64,000 bases of DNA from Halalkalibacter oceani (GCF_040544555.1 NZ_JBEPKD010000002.1:62001-126000), one strand, 5' to 3'; numbered from the stretch's first letter, positions 42,028-50,960 are shown. Translations and numbers: made by a program. Notes: a model not told the origin generated them from the letters alone.

Positions 42028-44034
42028 TCAGTCAAAATAAGCTTTGACGATTTCTCTGGCAATATGCTGCGCCATACCCTGTCTGGCGCCGTGGCGGTCA
42101 AGCTTGGCGTGCGGAACGACAACGGCAAAGGCAATTTCAGGATCGCTGTATGGCGCAAACCCTACAAACGTTTGCGTCTCACCATCGATGACCGTCTTTC
42201 GTTCTTCGCCAACGGCGATCTTCACTTGGGCAGTGCCTGTCTTCCCGGCCACTTCATACTGCGGTATCTCTGCAAATCTCGCGGCGGCATTTCCGTGCGT
42301 GACGACCCGGCGCAGGCCTGCCTTCACTCGCTCGAGATGCTCGTCGCTCATTTCAATTCGATTTAAGACAGCCGGTTCAAATTGCTGGATGACAGCGCCC
42401 GGCTCCTCAGGGTTCGTTGTCGGCTCGCGGACTTCCTTCACGAGAGTAAGCTTCATCCGGTAGCCGTCATTGGCAATCGTCGCGATATACTGGGCGAGCT
42501 GAAGCGTCGTATACGTATCATACTGCCCAATCATTAAATCAAGCAGCTTCCCACCATTCGTATTCTCCCCCTCCATACCGTTAAAATAGGTTGGCAGGTC
42601 GATTCCCGTATCGGTGCCAAGTCCGAATTGTGAAAAGCTATTGCGCACGGTTTGATAGGCTTCCGCGATCGTCTCGCTCGTCCAGCCGCATGGCGTATGA
42701 GGCGCACTGTAATAGCAATTAGCAAGTCTCATCCCGATTTCAAACATATACACGTTTGAGGATTGCTCAAGCGCATAAAGATCATCAATCCAGCCGAATC
42801 CGGTTTTATTCCACGTACTTTTCGGCGGGGTCGACGGCAAATAAATCGTCCGGTCGTTAAACTGTGTCCCAGGCTGGGCAACCCCTTCATGAAAGCCGGT
42901 TAAAACCGAGGCCGCTTTAATCGAGGATCCCATTTCAAATCCTTTGTTGACCACCCCTAAATGATCGGCGCTGTTTGTCCCGTCTCCTGAATCGAGAAAG
43001 CCGGCCAGCGCCAGCACATCGCCGGACTTCGGATTGAGGATCACCGCATAGGCGGAGCGGTCCTCGATAAATGAATGACGGCCCGCATTGTTCATTTCAT
43101 CTTCTATCATCTTCTCAAGCTTTTGCTGAAGCTCCATATCGATGGACAGAATCAAATCATTGCCTCTCTGGCCGGAGTGCTGTTGACGCTTGCCGGCTTC
43201 ACTTTGCGTACGAACCGCTTTTATTCCCTTCAGCATATCCTCATACTGCGCTTCGAGATAGCTGACTCCTACGATCTCATTCCGCTGATAGCCTCGCGCG
43301 ATATAGCCGTCAACCTTCTCGCCCGGTATGAAATTGACACTGCCGAAAATACTACGCAGCGAGCTGCCATACGGATAGGACCGCCGTGAATCAAGCTGAA
43401 TATCAACCCCTGGCAGTTCAGCTAAATGCTCGATAATCAAATGCGCTTCTTCCTCCGTCACATTGCGCTTAATCCGCTGCGGTGCGGTAGCCGTTCCTTG
43501 ACTCATTTCACGATAAACGGCGATGACCGCCATATCCTTTTCACTTAGCGCTTCCAGCTGCTCCTCTGTGATGGCGTCCAGCTCTAATTGATAGACATCC
43601 GCATTGCTCAGCTCATTATTTCGTTTGTCAGAGTCAAGCAGCTGGCGTCGCTCTTTTTCATCCATCGTAAGCAAAAGATAGTCCTTCTTATCCCGTTCAG
43701 TTACGTTGGAGGTGTCGATCTCAAGAAAGGATTCCAGCTTTTGCGCGACGTCCAGTAGCACAGCCGAACTCGTATTGGTTGAAGGCATCATATACGTTAA
43801 TGAGAATTCCACTTCATTATCGACGACAACATTGCCGTATCTGTCGAGCATCAATCCTCTTGGCGCATCCGTTTGAATCGGCCGCTCCTGGGCCGAAGCT
43901 AGTTGCGCTTCAAATTGTTCCCCATGCAAAATCTGAACGTAGCCAAGCCGTACAATCAACAACGTGAATAAGAGAAAGACCGTTACAAACAAAATTTGCA
44001 GCCGCTGCTGATAATGCACTTTTCTTTTTTCCAT
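42028..44034 (-). CDS. Class B penicillin-binding protein (PbpA/PbpH-like transpeptidase)
   Basis: A 668-aa membrane-anchored transpeptidase that cross-links peptidoglycan. One N-terminal helix (LQILFVTVFLLFTLLIVRLGYVQIL) is followed by the PBP dimer domain (APRGLMLDRYGNVVVDN...) and the transpeptidase domain: SxxK is GSSIKAAS (~residue 372), SxN is SSNVYMFE, and KTGT is AGKTGTAQVK (~residue 595). It resembles rod-shape elongation PBPs. It begins 24 bp after the MecA_N PBP gene and should be transcribed with it from the BlaI-box promoter. Confidence 0.88.
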   Translation of the reverse strand: MEKRKVHYQQRLQILFVTVFLLFTLLIVRLGYVQILHGEQFEAQLASAQERPIQTDAPRGLMLDRYGNVVVDNEVEFSLTYMMPSTNTSSAVLLDVAQKLESFLEIDTSNVTERDKKDYLLLTMDEKERRQLLDSDKRNNELSNADVYQLELDAITEEQLEALSEKDMAVIAVYREMSQGTATAPQRIKRNVTEEEAHLIIEHLAELPGVDIQLDSRRSYPYGSSLRSIFGSVNFIPGEKVDGYIARGYQRNEIVGVSYLEAQYEDMLKGIKAVRTQSEAGKRQQHSGQRGNDLILSIDMELQQKLEKMIEDEMNNAGRHSFIEDRSAYAVILNPKSGDVLALAGFLDSGDGTNSADHLGVVNKGFEMGSSIKAASVLTGFHEGVAQPGTQFNDRTIYLPSTPPKSTWNKTGFGWIDDLYALEQSSNVYMFEIGMRLANCYYSAPHTPCGWTSETIAEAYQTVRNSFSQFGLGTDTGIDLPTYFNGMEGENTNGGKLLDLMIGQYDTYTTLQLAQYIATIANDGYRMKLTLVKEVREPTTNPEEPGAVIQQFEPAVLNRIEMSDEHLERVKAGLRRVVTHGNAAARFAEIPQYEVAGKTGTAQVKIAVGEERKTVIDGETQTFVGFAPYSDPEIAFAVVVPHAKLDRHGARQGMAQHIAREIVKAYFD

Positions 44035-44058
44035 TTTCGTCTCCTCTTCCTCACACCG

Positions 44059-46083
44059 CTATTGTTGGAACTGCTGTTCAAAAATCGCTCTCACCTTCGG
44101 CACGACATAGGAGCTGCCTCCGCGATTTTCGACATTTTCAATCATCATTAGCACGAGCAATTCCGGATTGTCCGCATGAAAGGCGATAAATCCGCCATTT
44201 TCCTTTCCCGCTTCATCCTGAGATAATTTATATTCCGTCGTTCCGGTTTTTCCGGCAAGCGTAATAGCCGTCATCCTGGAAGCAGCTCCTGTTCCTTCCG
44301 CGACAACCGCCGTCAAGTCTGCGACAATTTTGCCGGCATCCTCTGTTTCTATGACGTCATCCTTCCAAACGGAAGGCCGTTCATCCTTGAAAAGGAGCGG
44401 TTTAGGCATCTCTCCTGTTACAAACGGAGCATACATTAGCGCAAGATGCAAAGGAGTGACGAGCAGTTCTCCCTGGCCATAAGCGGTGTCCGCCAATTGA
44501 ATGTCCGAGTTGATTCCGTTGTTCGCCACGGTCGACATCGCCATCCCGTACGGAAAAGGAATTTCTTCATTAAATCCAAAGGAGTCCAGCCCGCTGAGAA
44601 ATGCTTCAGCTCCGAGCTCCAGTGCCATCTGGGCAAAGTAAATATTGTCAGAGTGGACGAGGGCATCGGTTAAATCAACATGATTGACTTCTTTGACGCG
44701 CGTAACTGCGTAATTTCCCCATGAGGAATCCTTCTGCCACTGCTTCCCGCTAATCTGTTTCTTCTCATTACCATCCCAGTTATGAGCAAGCCCTATCGCC
44801 GCTGTCACCGGCTTCATGATTGATCCCGGCGCATATCTTTGGGTAAAGCGGTTCAGCAAAGGTTTAGCTTCAGCTTCATTGAGCTGTTGCCATGCTTCTG
44901 CCGTTAAACCGCGGATGAATTCGTTCGGATCATAGGCAGGAGAGCTGACAAGTGATAATACTTCTCCTGTTTTCGGATTCAAGGAAACAGCGGTTCCCGG
45001 TTCATTGGAAAATTGCTCGTAAATCCTTTGTTGCTGACTGGCGTCAATTGTTAATTGGATACTCTCGCCATCGACCGCTTCCTTTCTGGCAATCTCGGCT
45101 TTTGGATTCCCCTGTTGATCAACAATGTAAATGACGCTGCCATCCTCGCCGCGCAGCCGGTGCTCCAATATTTTTTCAAGCCCTGCTTTGCCAATTTGAT
45201 CGTGAGCTTGATAGCCCTTACTCTCCAATTGTTCTAGTTCTTCAGCTGAAATCGAACCTATGTAGCCGGTTAGATGAGCTGTCGCCTGTTTAAACGGGTA
45301 AACTCTGGCGCCGACCTCTCGGTAAGTCGCTCCGGCAATGTCCTGAATCTGCGTCACTGTTTCCTGCTGCTCCACCGGAATGGAGAGAATGGGTACAAAC
45401 ATGTCCGGCTTAATCCAATCCTGCTGCAGCGCCTCTTTCACCTGCTGCTGCGAGAGACCGAGAATATTTGCCAGTCGCTCGACTGTTTCCTCCACTGACT
45501 CGATCCGTTCCGGTACAATCCCGATTTCATACATCACACCGTTAACAGCTAAGCCGGAACGGTTTCGATCAAACAGTTCTCCCCGTTTCGCAGACAGCGT
45601 TTCGACCCGTACTTTATCTCCCTCCTCCAGCTCGGGAAAAATGAGCCCGGGAGTCCAGTCGACCTTCCATGTTTTTGTCTCGTCATGAAAAACCAGTTCT
45701 GCCACGGCATCAGTTGTCACCTCTCCTGCTCTTGTCAGCATCCTCTGTGTAAAGGCAAGCGGGTAGCGTTCTTCTTTTGATCGTTTCGTTTCCTCGTCTA
45801 TTTGCTCAACTGTAATTGTTACCTCTTTTGCCTCAATACCCTGGTAAATCTTTTCGTACCGCTCAACAAACGCATTCGCCGAAATCACTTCTTTCGCAGA
45901 GTCTGTCAATAATTCATACATCTTTTCATAATTTCCTCGCTGCAAATGCGCGGCGAATTCGTTAAAAGCTTCCTCTGGTGTTTGCTCCTCTTTGCTGCAG
46001 GCGAAAAGCGAGAGACAAAGAAGAATTGATACACATCCGAGCATGATTTTTTTCGCATCCATTTTTTGAACCTGCCCTTCCAT
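44059..46083 (-). CDS. MecA_N-domain class B penicillin-binding lipoprotein (PBP3/PBP2a-like)
   Basis: A 674-aa protein whose start carries a lipobox (LCLSLFAC, Cys ~29). Residues ~30-145 are an NTF2-like MecA_N domain (PEEAFNEFAAHLQRGNYEKMYELL...), as in S. aureus PBP2a, enterococcal PBP5 and B. subtilis PbpC. Then the dimer domain (AKRGELFDRNRSGLAVNG) and the transpeptidase: SxxK in PGSIMKPVTA (~residue 425), SDN in HSDNIYFA, KTGT in AGKTGTTEYK. Such PBPs often have low affinity for beta-lactams. It is the first gene after a double BlaI/MecI-type operator, pointing to antibiotic-inducible production. Confidence 0.9.
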   Translation of the reverse strand: MEGQVQKMDAKKIMLGCVSILLCLSLFACSKEEQTPEEAFNEFAAHLQRGNYEKMYELLTDSAKEVISANAFVERYEKIYQGIEAKEVTITVEQIDEETKRSKEERYPLAFTQRMLTRAGEVTTDAVAELVFHDETKTWKVDWTPGLIFPELEEGDKVRVETLSAKRGELFDRNRSGLAVNGVMYEIGIVPERIESVEETVERLANILGLSQQQVKEALQQDWIKPDMFVPILSIPVEQQETVTQIQDIAGATYREVGARVYPFKQATAHLTGYIGSISAEELEQLESKGYQAHDQIGKAGLEKILEHRLRGEDGSVIYIVDQQGNPKAEIARKEAVDGESIQLTIDASQQQRIYEQFSNEPGTAVSLNPKTGEVLSLVSSPAYDPNEFIRGLTAEAWQQLNEAEAKPLLNRFTQRYAPGSIMKPVTAAIGLAHNWDGNEKKQISGKQWQKDSSWGNYAVTRVKEVNHVDLTDALVHSDNIYFAQMALELGAEAFLSGLDSFGFNEEIPFPYGMAMSTVANNGINSDIQLADTAYGQGELLVTPLHLALMYAPFVTGEMPKPLLFKDERPSVWKDDVIETEDAGKIVADLTAVVAEGTGAASRMTAITLAGKTGTTEYKLSQDEAGKENGGFIAFHADNPELLVLMMIENVENRGGSSYVVPKVRAIFEQQFQQ

Positions 46084-46147
46084 TCAGTAAGAAAGCGGCA
46101 CGAGAGGACCGCCCCACTAATTTCTACGCTTTCTCAACTACAAAAAA

Positions 46148-46187
46148 GATTACACATGTAATATTTATTAATATTACATGTGTAATC
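46148..46187. promoter_or_regulatory. Double BlaI/MecI-type operator ahead of the PBP genes
   Basis: A 40-bp palindrome with a single central mismatch holds two boxes, TTACACATGTAA and TTACATGTGTAA, both of the BlaI/MecI half-site form TACA-N2-TGTA. It lies 65-104 bp upstream of the PBP gene. TTGACT at 46191-46196 (minus strand) immediately before it could be the -35 of the promoter, placing the operator over the -10 and start. Confidence 0.75.
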
Positions 46188-46251
46188 TAAAAAGTCAAGA
46201 CGGATTCAAAGAAAATGAGACTTCACGCAGCGCAAGCTTTAGCAGATAGCT

Positions 46252-46299
46252 TAGGGGCTGGGCAACGGTTAAAAATAACCTTCAGGCCCAGCCCCTTTC
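46252..46299 (-). terminator. Dispersed terminator hairpin, copy 9 (3' of blaR1)
   Basis: Stem AGGGGCTGGGC / GCCCAGCCCCT with core ACGGTTA...TAACCTT. It separates blaI-blaR1 from the PBP promoter, supporting two transcription units. Confidence 0.75.
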
Positions 46300-46308
46300 A
46301 CTACCGGT

Positions 46309-48114
46309 CTATTGCTCAACTGATTTGTATATCCCTTCCTGCTCCAAAATAGAGAGCGCGATTTCAGTGGCCGACCTTCCACCGGCCTCGGTCTCTCCTT
46401 CAATATGAACGGCAAAGAATTGCGGGGCTTCGTTCGTTTCGACAAATCCGATAAACCAGCCGCTAATATCCTCTCCGTCAAAAGAAAGCGTCCCGGTTTT
46501 TCCGTACAAGCGGGCATCCCCTGACTGCTCCAGCAGGATGGCGTCTTTTACTGTTTCAATATGTTCCTGCGCGAAGCCGGGCTGATTCTCATACAGCTTT
46601 CTCAGCATCTCAATCTGTTCTACTGGCGAGATCGTAAGCGAGGAATCGGCCCAGTAGTTTTCAAGGCTGCTCGATAATTCCGCATTGCCATAATGAAGCT
46701 GCTCAAAGGAACGCTGGAGGCTCTCTCGGCCCAGCTGCTCGTCAAGTCGCTGAAAATACCATGAAGCTGAGCTGGCCATCGCCGTGAACAGGTTGTGATC
46801 GCGATTCCACTCGTCGTATTGATACGGGGTCCCGTCCCACGCCATGTCTGAATCGTTTCTCGTAATCAGTCCCGCTTCAAGCGCCAATAAGGCACTGAAA
46901 ATTTTATAAGTCGAGGCTGGCGCGTATCTCGTCGTGCTGACGTCCCGATTATAAACGGTATATTGGCCTGTAGCGGCGTCAAATAGCACGGCGCCGCCTG
47001 ACACATTGGCAAAGAAGCGGCTGTAATCTTTATAAACTGCCTGTTCACCGGAGAAATCATATTGATCGGCGTTCACCGCGAACACCGAAAGTGTCGGCGT
47101 ACTTAGTAACACAAGCGCTGTTATAGCCGTAAAAACAAGCGAGCTTTTCCGTTTAAGCTGCCGTGACTCCTGTTTGAAATCGACAATCGTTACAATTCTT
47201 CGTTTTACTTCTTTATAGGAACTGCTTATTTCAGAAGCGACAGCGAGCGGGGACGTCCGCTGCGAAAGCGAAGCGAATTTCAGAATCACCTCGGCATAGT
47301 GAAGATGCGCTTCCTCGTCGCCCTGCTTCAACACGGCATAATCACAGGATATTTCCATCTCTGTTTTCATTTCCTTTAAAAAATACGAGACGAGCGGATT
47401 AAACCAGTACATCGTCCGAAACAGACAAATCAAATAATTGATGAGCATATCCTTCCGTTTACTATGAAACAGCTCATGCAGCAAAATGTATCTCAGCTCA
47501 TCCTTTGTTAAGAGAGAACTATCTCTTGGCAGAACAATGTAAGGACGGATGAGACCAAAGGTGATTGGTGATGTAATTAATGCCGAATGTCCGAGCACGA
47601 CCTTTTTATGAAAGCCGATCTTTTGCTGACAATGATCCAACAGATTGGACAGCTGTGGATCGTCGACGGCTTGCAGGCTTTTTTTAATGCTAAACATACG
47701 CCTGTTACTGTACAACGTCAGCAGCAGCATCACCGTCATACCGGCAATCCAGATCAGCAACAAGACAAAGTCGACTTGACTGAAGGACGACTGCTCCACC
47801 GTAACCGAGAAATCCTGCAGCCAGTTTCCGTTCTGCCATTCTCCTCCCGTTTGCGTGGTCGCAGCCTGGCCCCCGGCTGAACCGGGGTTAAACGCACGGT
47901 AACGGCTAACCCAATCAGCAAACGAGTTGATTTTCAAAAGATGAACGGGAAAAAACGGCGCCAGCAGAAGCAGGAAAGAGACTACACTGATCCGGTACAG
48001 CGTGTTGACCGTGACATGATGTTTTACCACTTTTTTTAAGCAGATCACGACAGCGAGCAGGAGGGAAATAAGAAGATTGCTAATAAGAAAAAGAGTAAAG
48101 AAAGAATGTTCCAT
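46309..48114 (-). CDS. blaR1: BlaR1/MecR1 beta-lactam sensor-transducer
   Basis: A 601-aa membrane protein. N-terminal half: four to five helices and a cytoplasmic zinc-protease domain with HELFH (LLHELFHSKRKDMLINYL, ~residues 212-216; M56 family). C-terminal half (~365-595): an extracellular class D beta-lactamase-like sensor, with STYK (ASTYKIFSALLALEAGLI) as acylation motif and KTGTLSFDGEDISGWFIGFVE. In characterised systems beta-lactam acylation activates the protease, removing BlaI. It starts right after blaI. It has all residues expected of a working sensor. Confidence 0.93.
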   Translation of the reverse strand: MEHSFFTLFLISNLLISLLLAVVICLKKVVKHHVTVNTLYRISVVSFLLLLAPFFPVHLLKINSFADWVSRYRAFNPGSAGGQAATTQTGGEWQNGNWLQDFSVTVEQSSFSQVDFVLLLIWIAGMTVMLLLTLYSNRRMFSIKKSLQAVDDPQLSNLLDHCQQKIGFHKKVVLGHSALITSPITFGLIRPYIVLPRDSSLLTKDELRYILLHELFHSKRKDMLINYLICLFRTMYWFNPLVSYFLKEMKTEMEISCDYAVLKQGDEEAHLHYAEVILKFASLSQRTSPLAVASEISSSYKEVKRRIVTIVDFKQESRQLKRKSSLVFTAITALVLLSTPTLSVFAVNADQYDFSGEQAVYKDYSRFFANVSGGAVLFDAATGQYTVYNRDVSTTRYAPASTYKIFSALLALEAGLITRNDSDMAWDGTPYQYDEWNRDHNLFTAMASSASWYFQRLDEQLGRESLQRSFEQLHYGNAELSSSLENYWADSSLTISPVEQIEMLRKLYENQPGFAQEHIETVKDAILLEQSGDARLYGKTGTLSFDGEDISGWFIGFVETNEAPQFFAVHIEGETEAGGRSATEIALSILEQEGIYKSVEQ

Positions 48115-48115
48115 G

Positions 48116-48499
48116 TTATTCCTTCTTTCTCTTACGTTCTTCTAAAATATCATATAGTTCATTAATCTCGTCTTCGGACAGCTTATCCTTTTCTAAAAAG
48201 TTCAACACCATTGAATTAAGCGTCCCGTTATAAAAACGATTTAAAAAGCTTTGGCTCTCGACTTCAATGTAGTCGCTCTCTTCCACATTCGGCACATAGA
48301 CGAACACGCGCCCGTCTTTATAATGGTGCAGCGCCCCTTTTTTAATTAAGCGTAGCAGCATCGTCTGAATCGTCTTCGGACTCCATGTACTCGTTTTTGA
48401 CAGCTTTTCAATGACCTGTTTCGTATTGCTGTGCGGATGCCGCCAGATGATCTTCATAACCTCTAGTTCTGCTTCGGAAATTTGCGGTAACTTTTTCAT
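48116..48499 (-). CDS. blaI: BlaI/MecI/CopY family repressor
   Basis: A 127-aa winged-helix repressor: ISEAELEVMKIIWRHPHSNTKQVIEKLSKTSTWSPKTIQTMLLRLIKKGALHHYKDGRVFVYVPNV fits the BlaI family, with recognition helix SPKTIQTMLLRL, and a helical dimerisation tail. It is cotranscribed with blaR1 (one-base gap). An operator-like box downstream of its own promoter and two boxes ahead of the PBP genes make it the repressor of the local circuit. Start ATG 48499. Confidence 0.93.
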   Translation of the reverse strand: MKKLPQISEAELEVMKIIWRHPHSNTKQVIEKLSKTSTWSPKTIQTMLLRLIKKGALHHYKDGRVFVYVPNVEESDYIEVESQSFLNRFYNGTLNSMVLNFLEKDKLSEDEINELYDILEERKRKKE

Positions 48500-48518
48500 C
48501 TCTTACCCACCCTTAAAC

Positions 48519-48566
48519 TTACCAATGTAATAGTTCAATTATAGGACCGCCCGCTGAGGAAGTCAA
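48519..48566 (-). promoter_or_regulatory. Promoter and BlaI-type box of blaI-blaR1
   Basis: Minus-strand TTGACT (48561-48566) and TATAAT (48538-48543) are spaced 17 bp, close to ideal sigma-A. TTACCAATGTAA (48519-48530), a one-mismatch version of the TACA-N2-TGTA box, covers the start point, as expected for autorepression. Confidence 0.75.
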
Positions 48567-48796
48567 CAGAGGAGAAAGCAGGCGAAGCCCTTGTCCGATT
48601 GTAAAAATTTTGTCCGGAGAGGATAAAGATAATAACATTTTCAGCAATCCGAACAGACTGCCGAAGCACTCATTTTTAAAATAAATGGTTATTTATAAGA
48701 GATACTTACACTGTCACCGACTGATAAAAGCATAAAAAGTCGGGTTGGCTGCCGATTCACCTGTTATGATATGACAGGAGAAAGGGAGGTACATTC

Positions 48797-49642
48797 ATGG
48801 AGATGTTAAAAGGAATGAACGAGGCATTAAATTATATTGAAGAAAATTTGAGTAACCACATTGATGTAAAGGAGGTAGCTAAAGTTGCCTTGTGCTCTGA
48901 ATATCAATTCAAACGCCTTTTTGCTCTTTTATCAGGTATTACCATCTCAGAATATATTCGGAGAAGACGTTTGACATTGGCAGCATTGGAATTGAAGGAT
49001 CCAAGGGTAAAAGTGATTGATGTAGCACTCAAATATAGGTATCAATCACCGGATGCCTTTTCACGCGTATTTCAAAACTACCATGGCGTTACTCCTTCAG
49101 CTGTCAGAAATACAGAACAGAACGTAAAAGCATTTCCAAGAATGAGCTTTCAATTAACGATCCAAGGAGGAACCGAAATGAATTATCGTATTGTTGAAAA
49201 AGACCCATTTACCGTGGTGGGGGTTAAATATGAAGTTGAGATGGTGAATGAGTTACTAACACCGACTTACGAAAGTATGATAGCTGCAATCAGTGATACC
49301 GAGATGAAACAGCTGGAGTCCATCGCAAATAAAGAGCCTCACGGTATCATTCATGTTTCAGTAAATTACTCAGAAAATGATGAAGGGAAGGCAAGCTTTG
49401 ACCAATATATCGGGGCAGCCACGTCACAAGAGCCGTTAGAAAAGTATTCCACTTTAAAAGTACCTGCCTTACTATGGGCAATTTTTGAAATAGATGGAGA
49501 CTGGGAGCAGGTTGAAGGACATTGGCAACGGATCTATTCAGAGTGGCTTCCTTCATCATCCTATGAATTGGCAGAAGGTCCAGAAATACTAGCCAGTAAA
49601 GATCAAAAAAGTCAGATCTGGATCTCTATTCAGGAGAAGTAA
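48797..49642 (+). CDS. AraC family regulator with GyrI-like effector domain
   Basis: A 281-aa regulator. Residues ~8-105 hold two HTHs (LNYIEENLSNHIDVKEVAKVALCSEYQFKRLFALLSGITISEYIRRRRLTLAALEL, then VIDVALKYRYQSPDAFSRVFQNYHGVTPSAVR). Residues ~128-281 form a GyrI-like SOUL/effector domain (YRIVEKDPFTVVGVKYEV ... WAIFEIDGDWEQVEGHWQRIYSEWLPSSSYELAEGPEILA). This Rob/BmrR-like layout suggests sensing of hydrophobic compounds. Its base composition is visibly more AT-rich than the flanking genes, so it may be a later arrival. Start ATG 48797 has GGGAGG seven bases upstream. Confidence 0.88.
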   Translation: MEMLKGMNEALNYIEENLSNHIDVKEVAKVALCSEYQFKRLFALLSGITISEYIRRRRLTLAALELKDPRVKVIDVALKYRYQSPDAFSRVFQNYHGVTPSAVRNTEQNVKAFPRMSFQLTIQGGTEMNYRIVEKDPFTVVGVKYEVEMVNELLTPTYESMIAAISDTEMKQLESIANKEPHGIIHVSVNYSENDEGKASFDQYIGAATSQEPLEKYSTLKVPALLWAIFEIDGDWEQVEGHWQRIYSEWLPSSSYELAEGPEILASKDQKSQIWISIQEK

Positions 49643-49710
49643 ATAAACGTGGATTATATTCATGCTTTCCATGAAGGTTTCATTTAAAGTGGATGTCGGC
49701 AGCCATTTTT

Positions 49711-49752
49711 AGGGCTGGGACAGAAGGTTGTTTTTACCTTTGTCCCAGCCTT
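49711..49752. terminator. Dispersed terminator hairpin, copy 10
   Basis: Stem AGGGCTGGGACA / TGTCCCAGCCT with core GAAGGTT...ACCTT, between the convergent araC-type gene and the DUF1385 fusion gene. Confidence 0.75.
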
Positions 49753-49809
49753 TGCCTTGTCGTATACATCCTCTTCACGTTTTGAATCCTGTGTACCGGG
49801 CTTCTGTTC

Positions 49810-50937
49810 TCATTTTTGAATTGAAGCGCCGCTTTCTTCTGTCTGCTTCTCTCCAGTGGCAGCCGGGTCGGTTTTCTCCGCCAGTTTGCCTTGCACGGCG
49901 GCGAGCTTGCCGTCCATCGTTGCTACTTTGTCCCGTCTGTCGTCAATCCGGATATTTGTCGCGACACGCTTCACTCCATGCTGGAACGGCACTTCATGAA
50001 TCGCCTGAATCACCTCGAACAAAACAGGCAGCTCCCCTTCGATCAGCGTGCTCATCGGCGTCAGCTGATAAGTAATTTTTCCTTCGTATTGCTTCAGCAC
50101 CTGGTGTACCTCGGCGACATGCGCGCTGACGCTCGTGCCCTCTGTGCCAATTGGAATAATCGTTACATCGACAATCGCCATATGCTTCTCCTCCTTTATG
50201 CGGATTGGCCGCTTGACGACGAGCCTTTCCGGAAACTCTTTCGCCGCCAGCTTGCGATACGACTCGATCGAAGCAAGCAGGTGTTGATGCTCAGGCTCGG
50301 CGGTCGTGATATGAATCTGGAGCCAGTAGGAAATCCGCAAAATCAGGTTTTCAAGCCAGCGGAATCCTTTCTTCGTCATCAATGTCGCGACGACCGGAAT
50401 CGCAGCGACCGCCATATACGAAGCAAGCGCCAATGATCGTACTCCGATTCCATTAAAGCATGAAATCACAATCGTCAAAACGAGCACGCTGCTAAAATAG
50501 ATGACCACCGTATTGGTCGAGCAATAACGGTTCGTGATCGCCGCCCGTTTGATTCGCGGCATCCCCGCCCGGCGAATGACGCCTTTCGTGCTGAACACTT
50601 TATGCTCGGCGCCATGGTAGCGGCGCAATTGCGCGGGGAAGATAAAGTGGGTGCCAAACATAAAATAAAGCAGCACATAATAGGGCAACCCTTCCCATCC
50701 GGCAAAAGAAGCCGCAAGCAGCTTTGGAATAAAGACACTGCCGAGCACGACCAGGCTGAGCAGCTTAAACCAGAGCGGCATTGAAAAGAAAATCTGCTTC
50801 CCCATAAGGAGCAGTGTTTTGGCGCTTAAAGGCTTCAGCCAGCTTTTCAGCCGTGACTTTTCATGATAGGCGCAGGCCACGTGCTGCTTGCCAATATAGA
50901 AGATTCCCTTTTGATAGGACAGCCCTCTTACCTTCAT
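49810..50937 (-). CDS. DUF1385 membrane protein fused to UPF0045/MTH1187-type domain
   Basis: A 375-codon ORF of two unrelated parts. Residues ~1-250: membrane protein of the DUF1385/YqhQ type, with helices ~52-110 and 140-190 and the family mark YHGAEHKVFSTKG. Residues ~253-340: a ferredoxin-like thiamine-binding UPF0045 domain (MAIVDVTIIPIGTEGTSVSAHVAEVHQVLKQYEGKITYQLTPMSTLIEGE), then a disordered tail. The two reading frames join without a stop, but a strong internal ribosome site precedes the second part, so a fusion and a free 123-aa protein may both be made. Roles of both families are poorly known. Confidence 0.75.
   Translation of the reverse strand: MKVRGLSYQKGIFYIGKQHVACAYHEKSRLKSWLKPLSAKTLLLMGKQIFFSMPLWFKLLSLVVLGSVFIPKLLAASFAGWEGLPYYVLLYFMFGTHFIFPAQLRRYHGAEHKVFSTKGVIRRAGMPRIKRAAITNRYCSTNTVVIYFSSVLVLTIVISCFNGIGVRSLALASYMAVAAIPVVATLMTKKGFRWLENLILRISYWLQIHITTAEPEHQHLLASIESYRKLAAKEFPERLVVKRPIRIKEEKHMAIVDVTIIPIGTEGTSVSAHVAEVHQVLKQYEGKITYQLTPMSTLIEGELPVLFEVIQAIHEVPFQHGVKRVATNIRIDDRRDKVATMDGKLAAVQGKLAEKTDPAATGEKQTEESGASIQK
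50181..50197 (-). promoter_or_regulatory. Internal ribosome site for the UPF0045 domain
   Basis: On the minus strand AAAGGAGG (50190-50197) lies eight bases ahead of ATG 50181, in frame within the fusion ORF. Starting here would give a stand-alone 123-aa UPF0045 (YqgV-like) protein at 49810-50181. Confidence 0.7.
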
Positions 50938-50960
50938 CGCGACATCCTTCCTTTTCTATA

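Noticed and set aside
42028..48499. Beta-lactamase gene in the BlaR1 region
   Set aside because: The only beta-lactamase-like fold is the C-terminal sensor of BlaR1; it is joined to the protease domain and is not a free enzyme.
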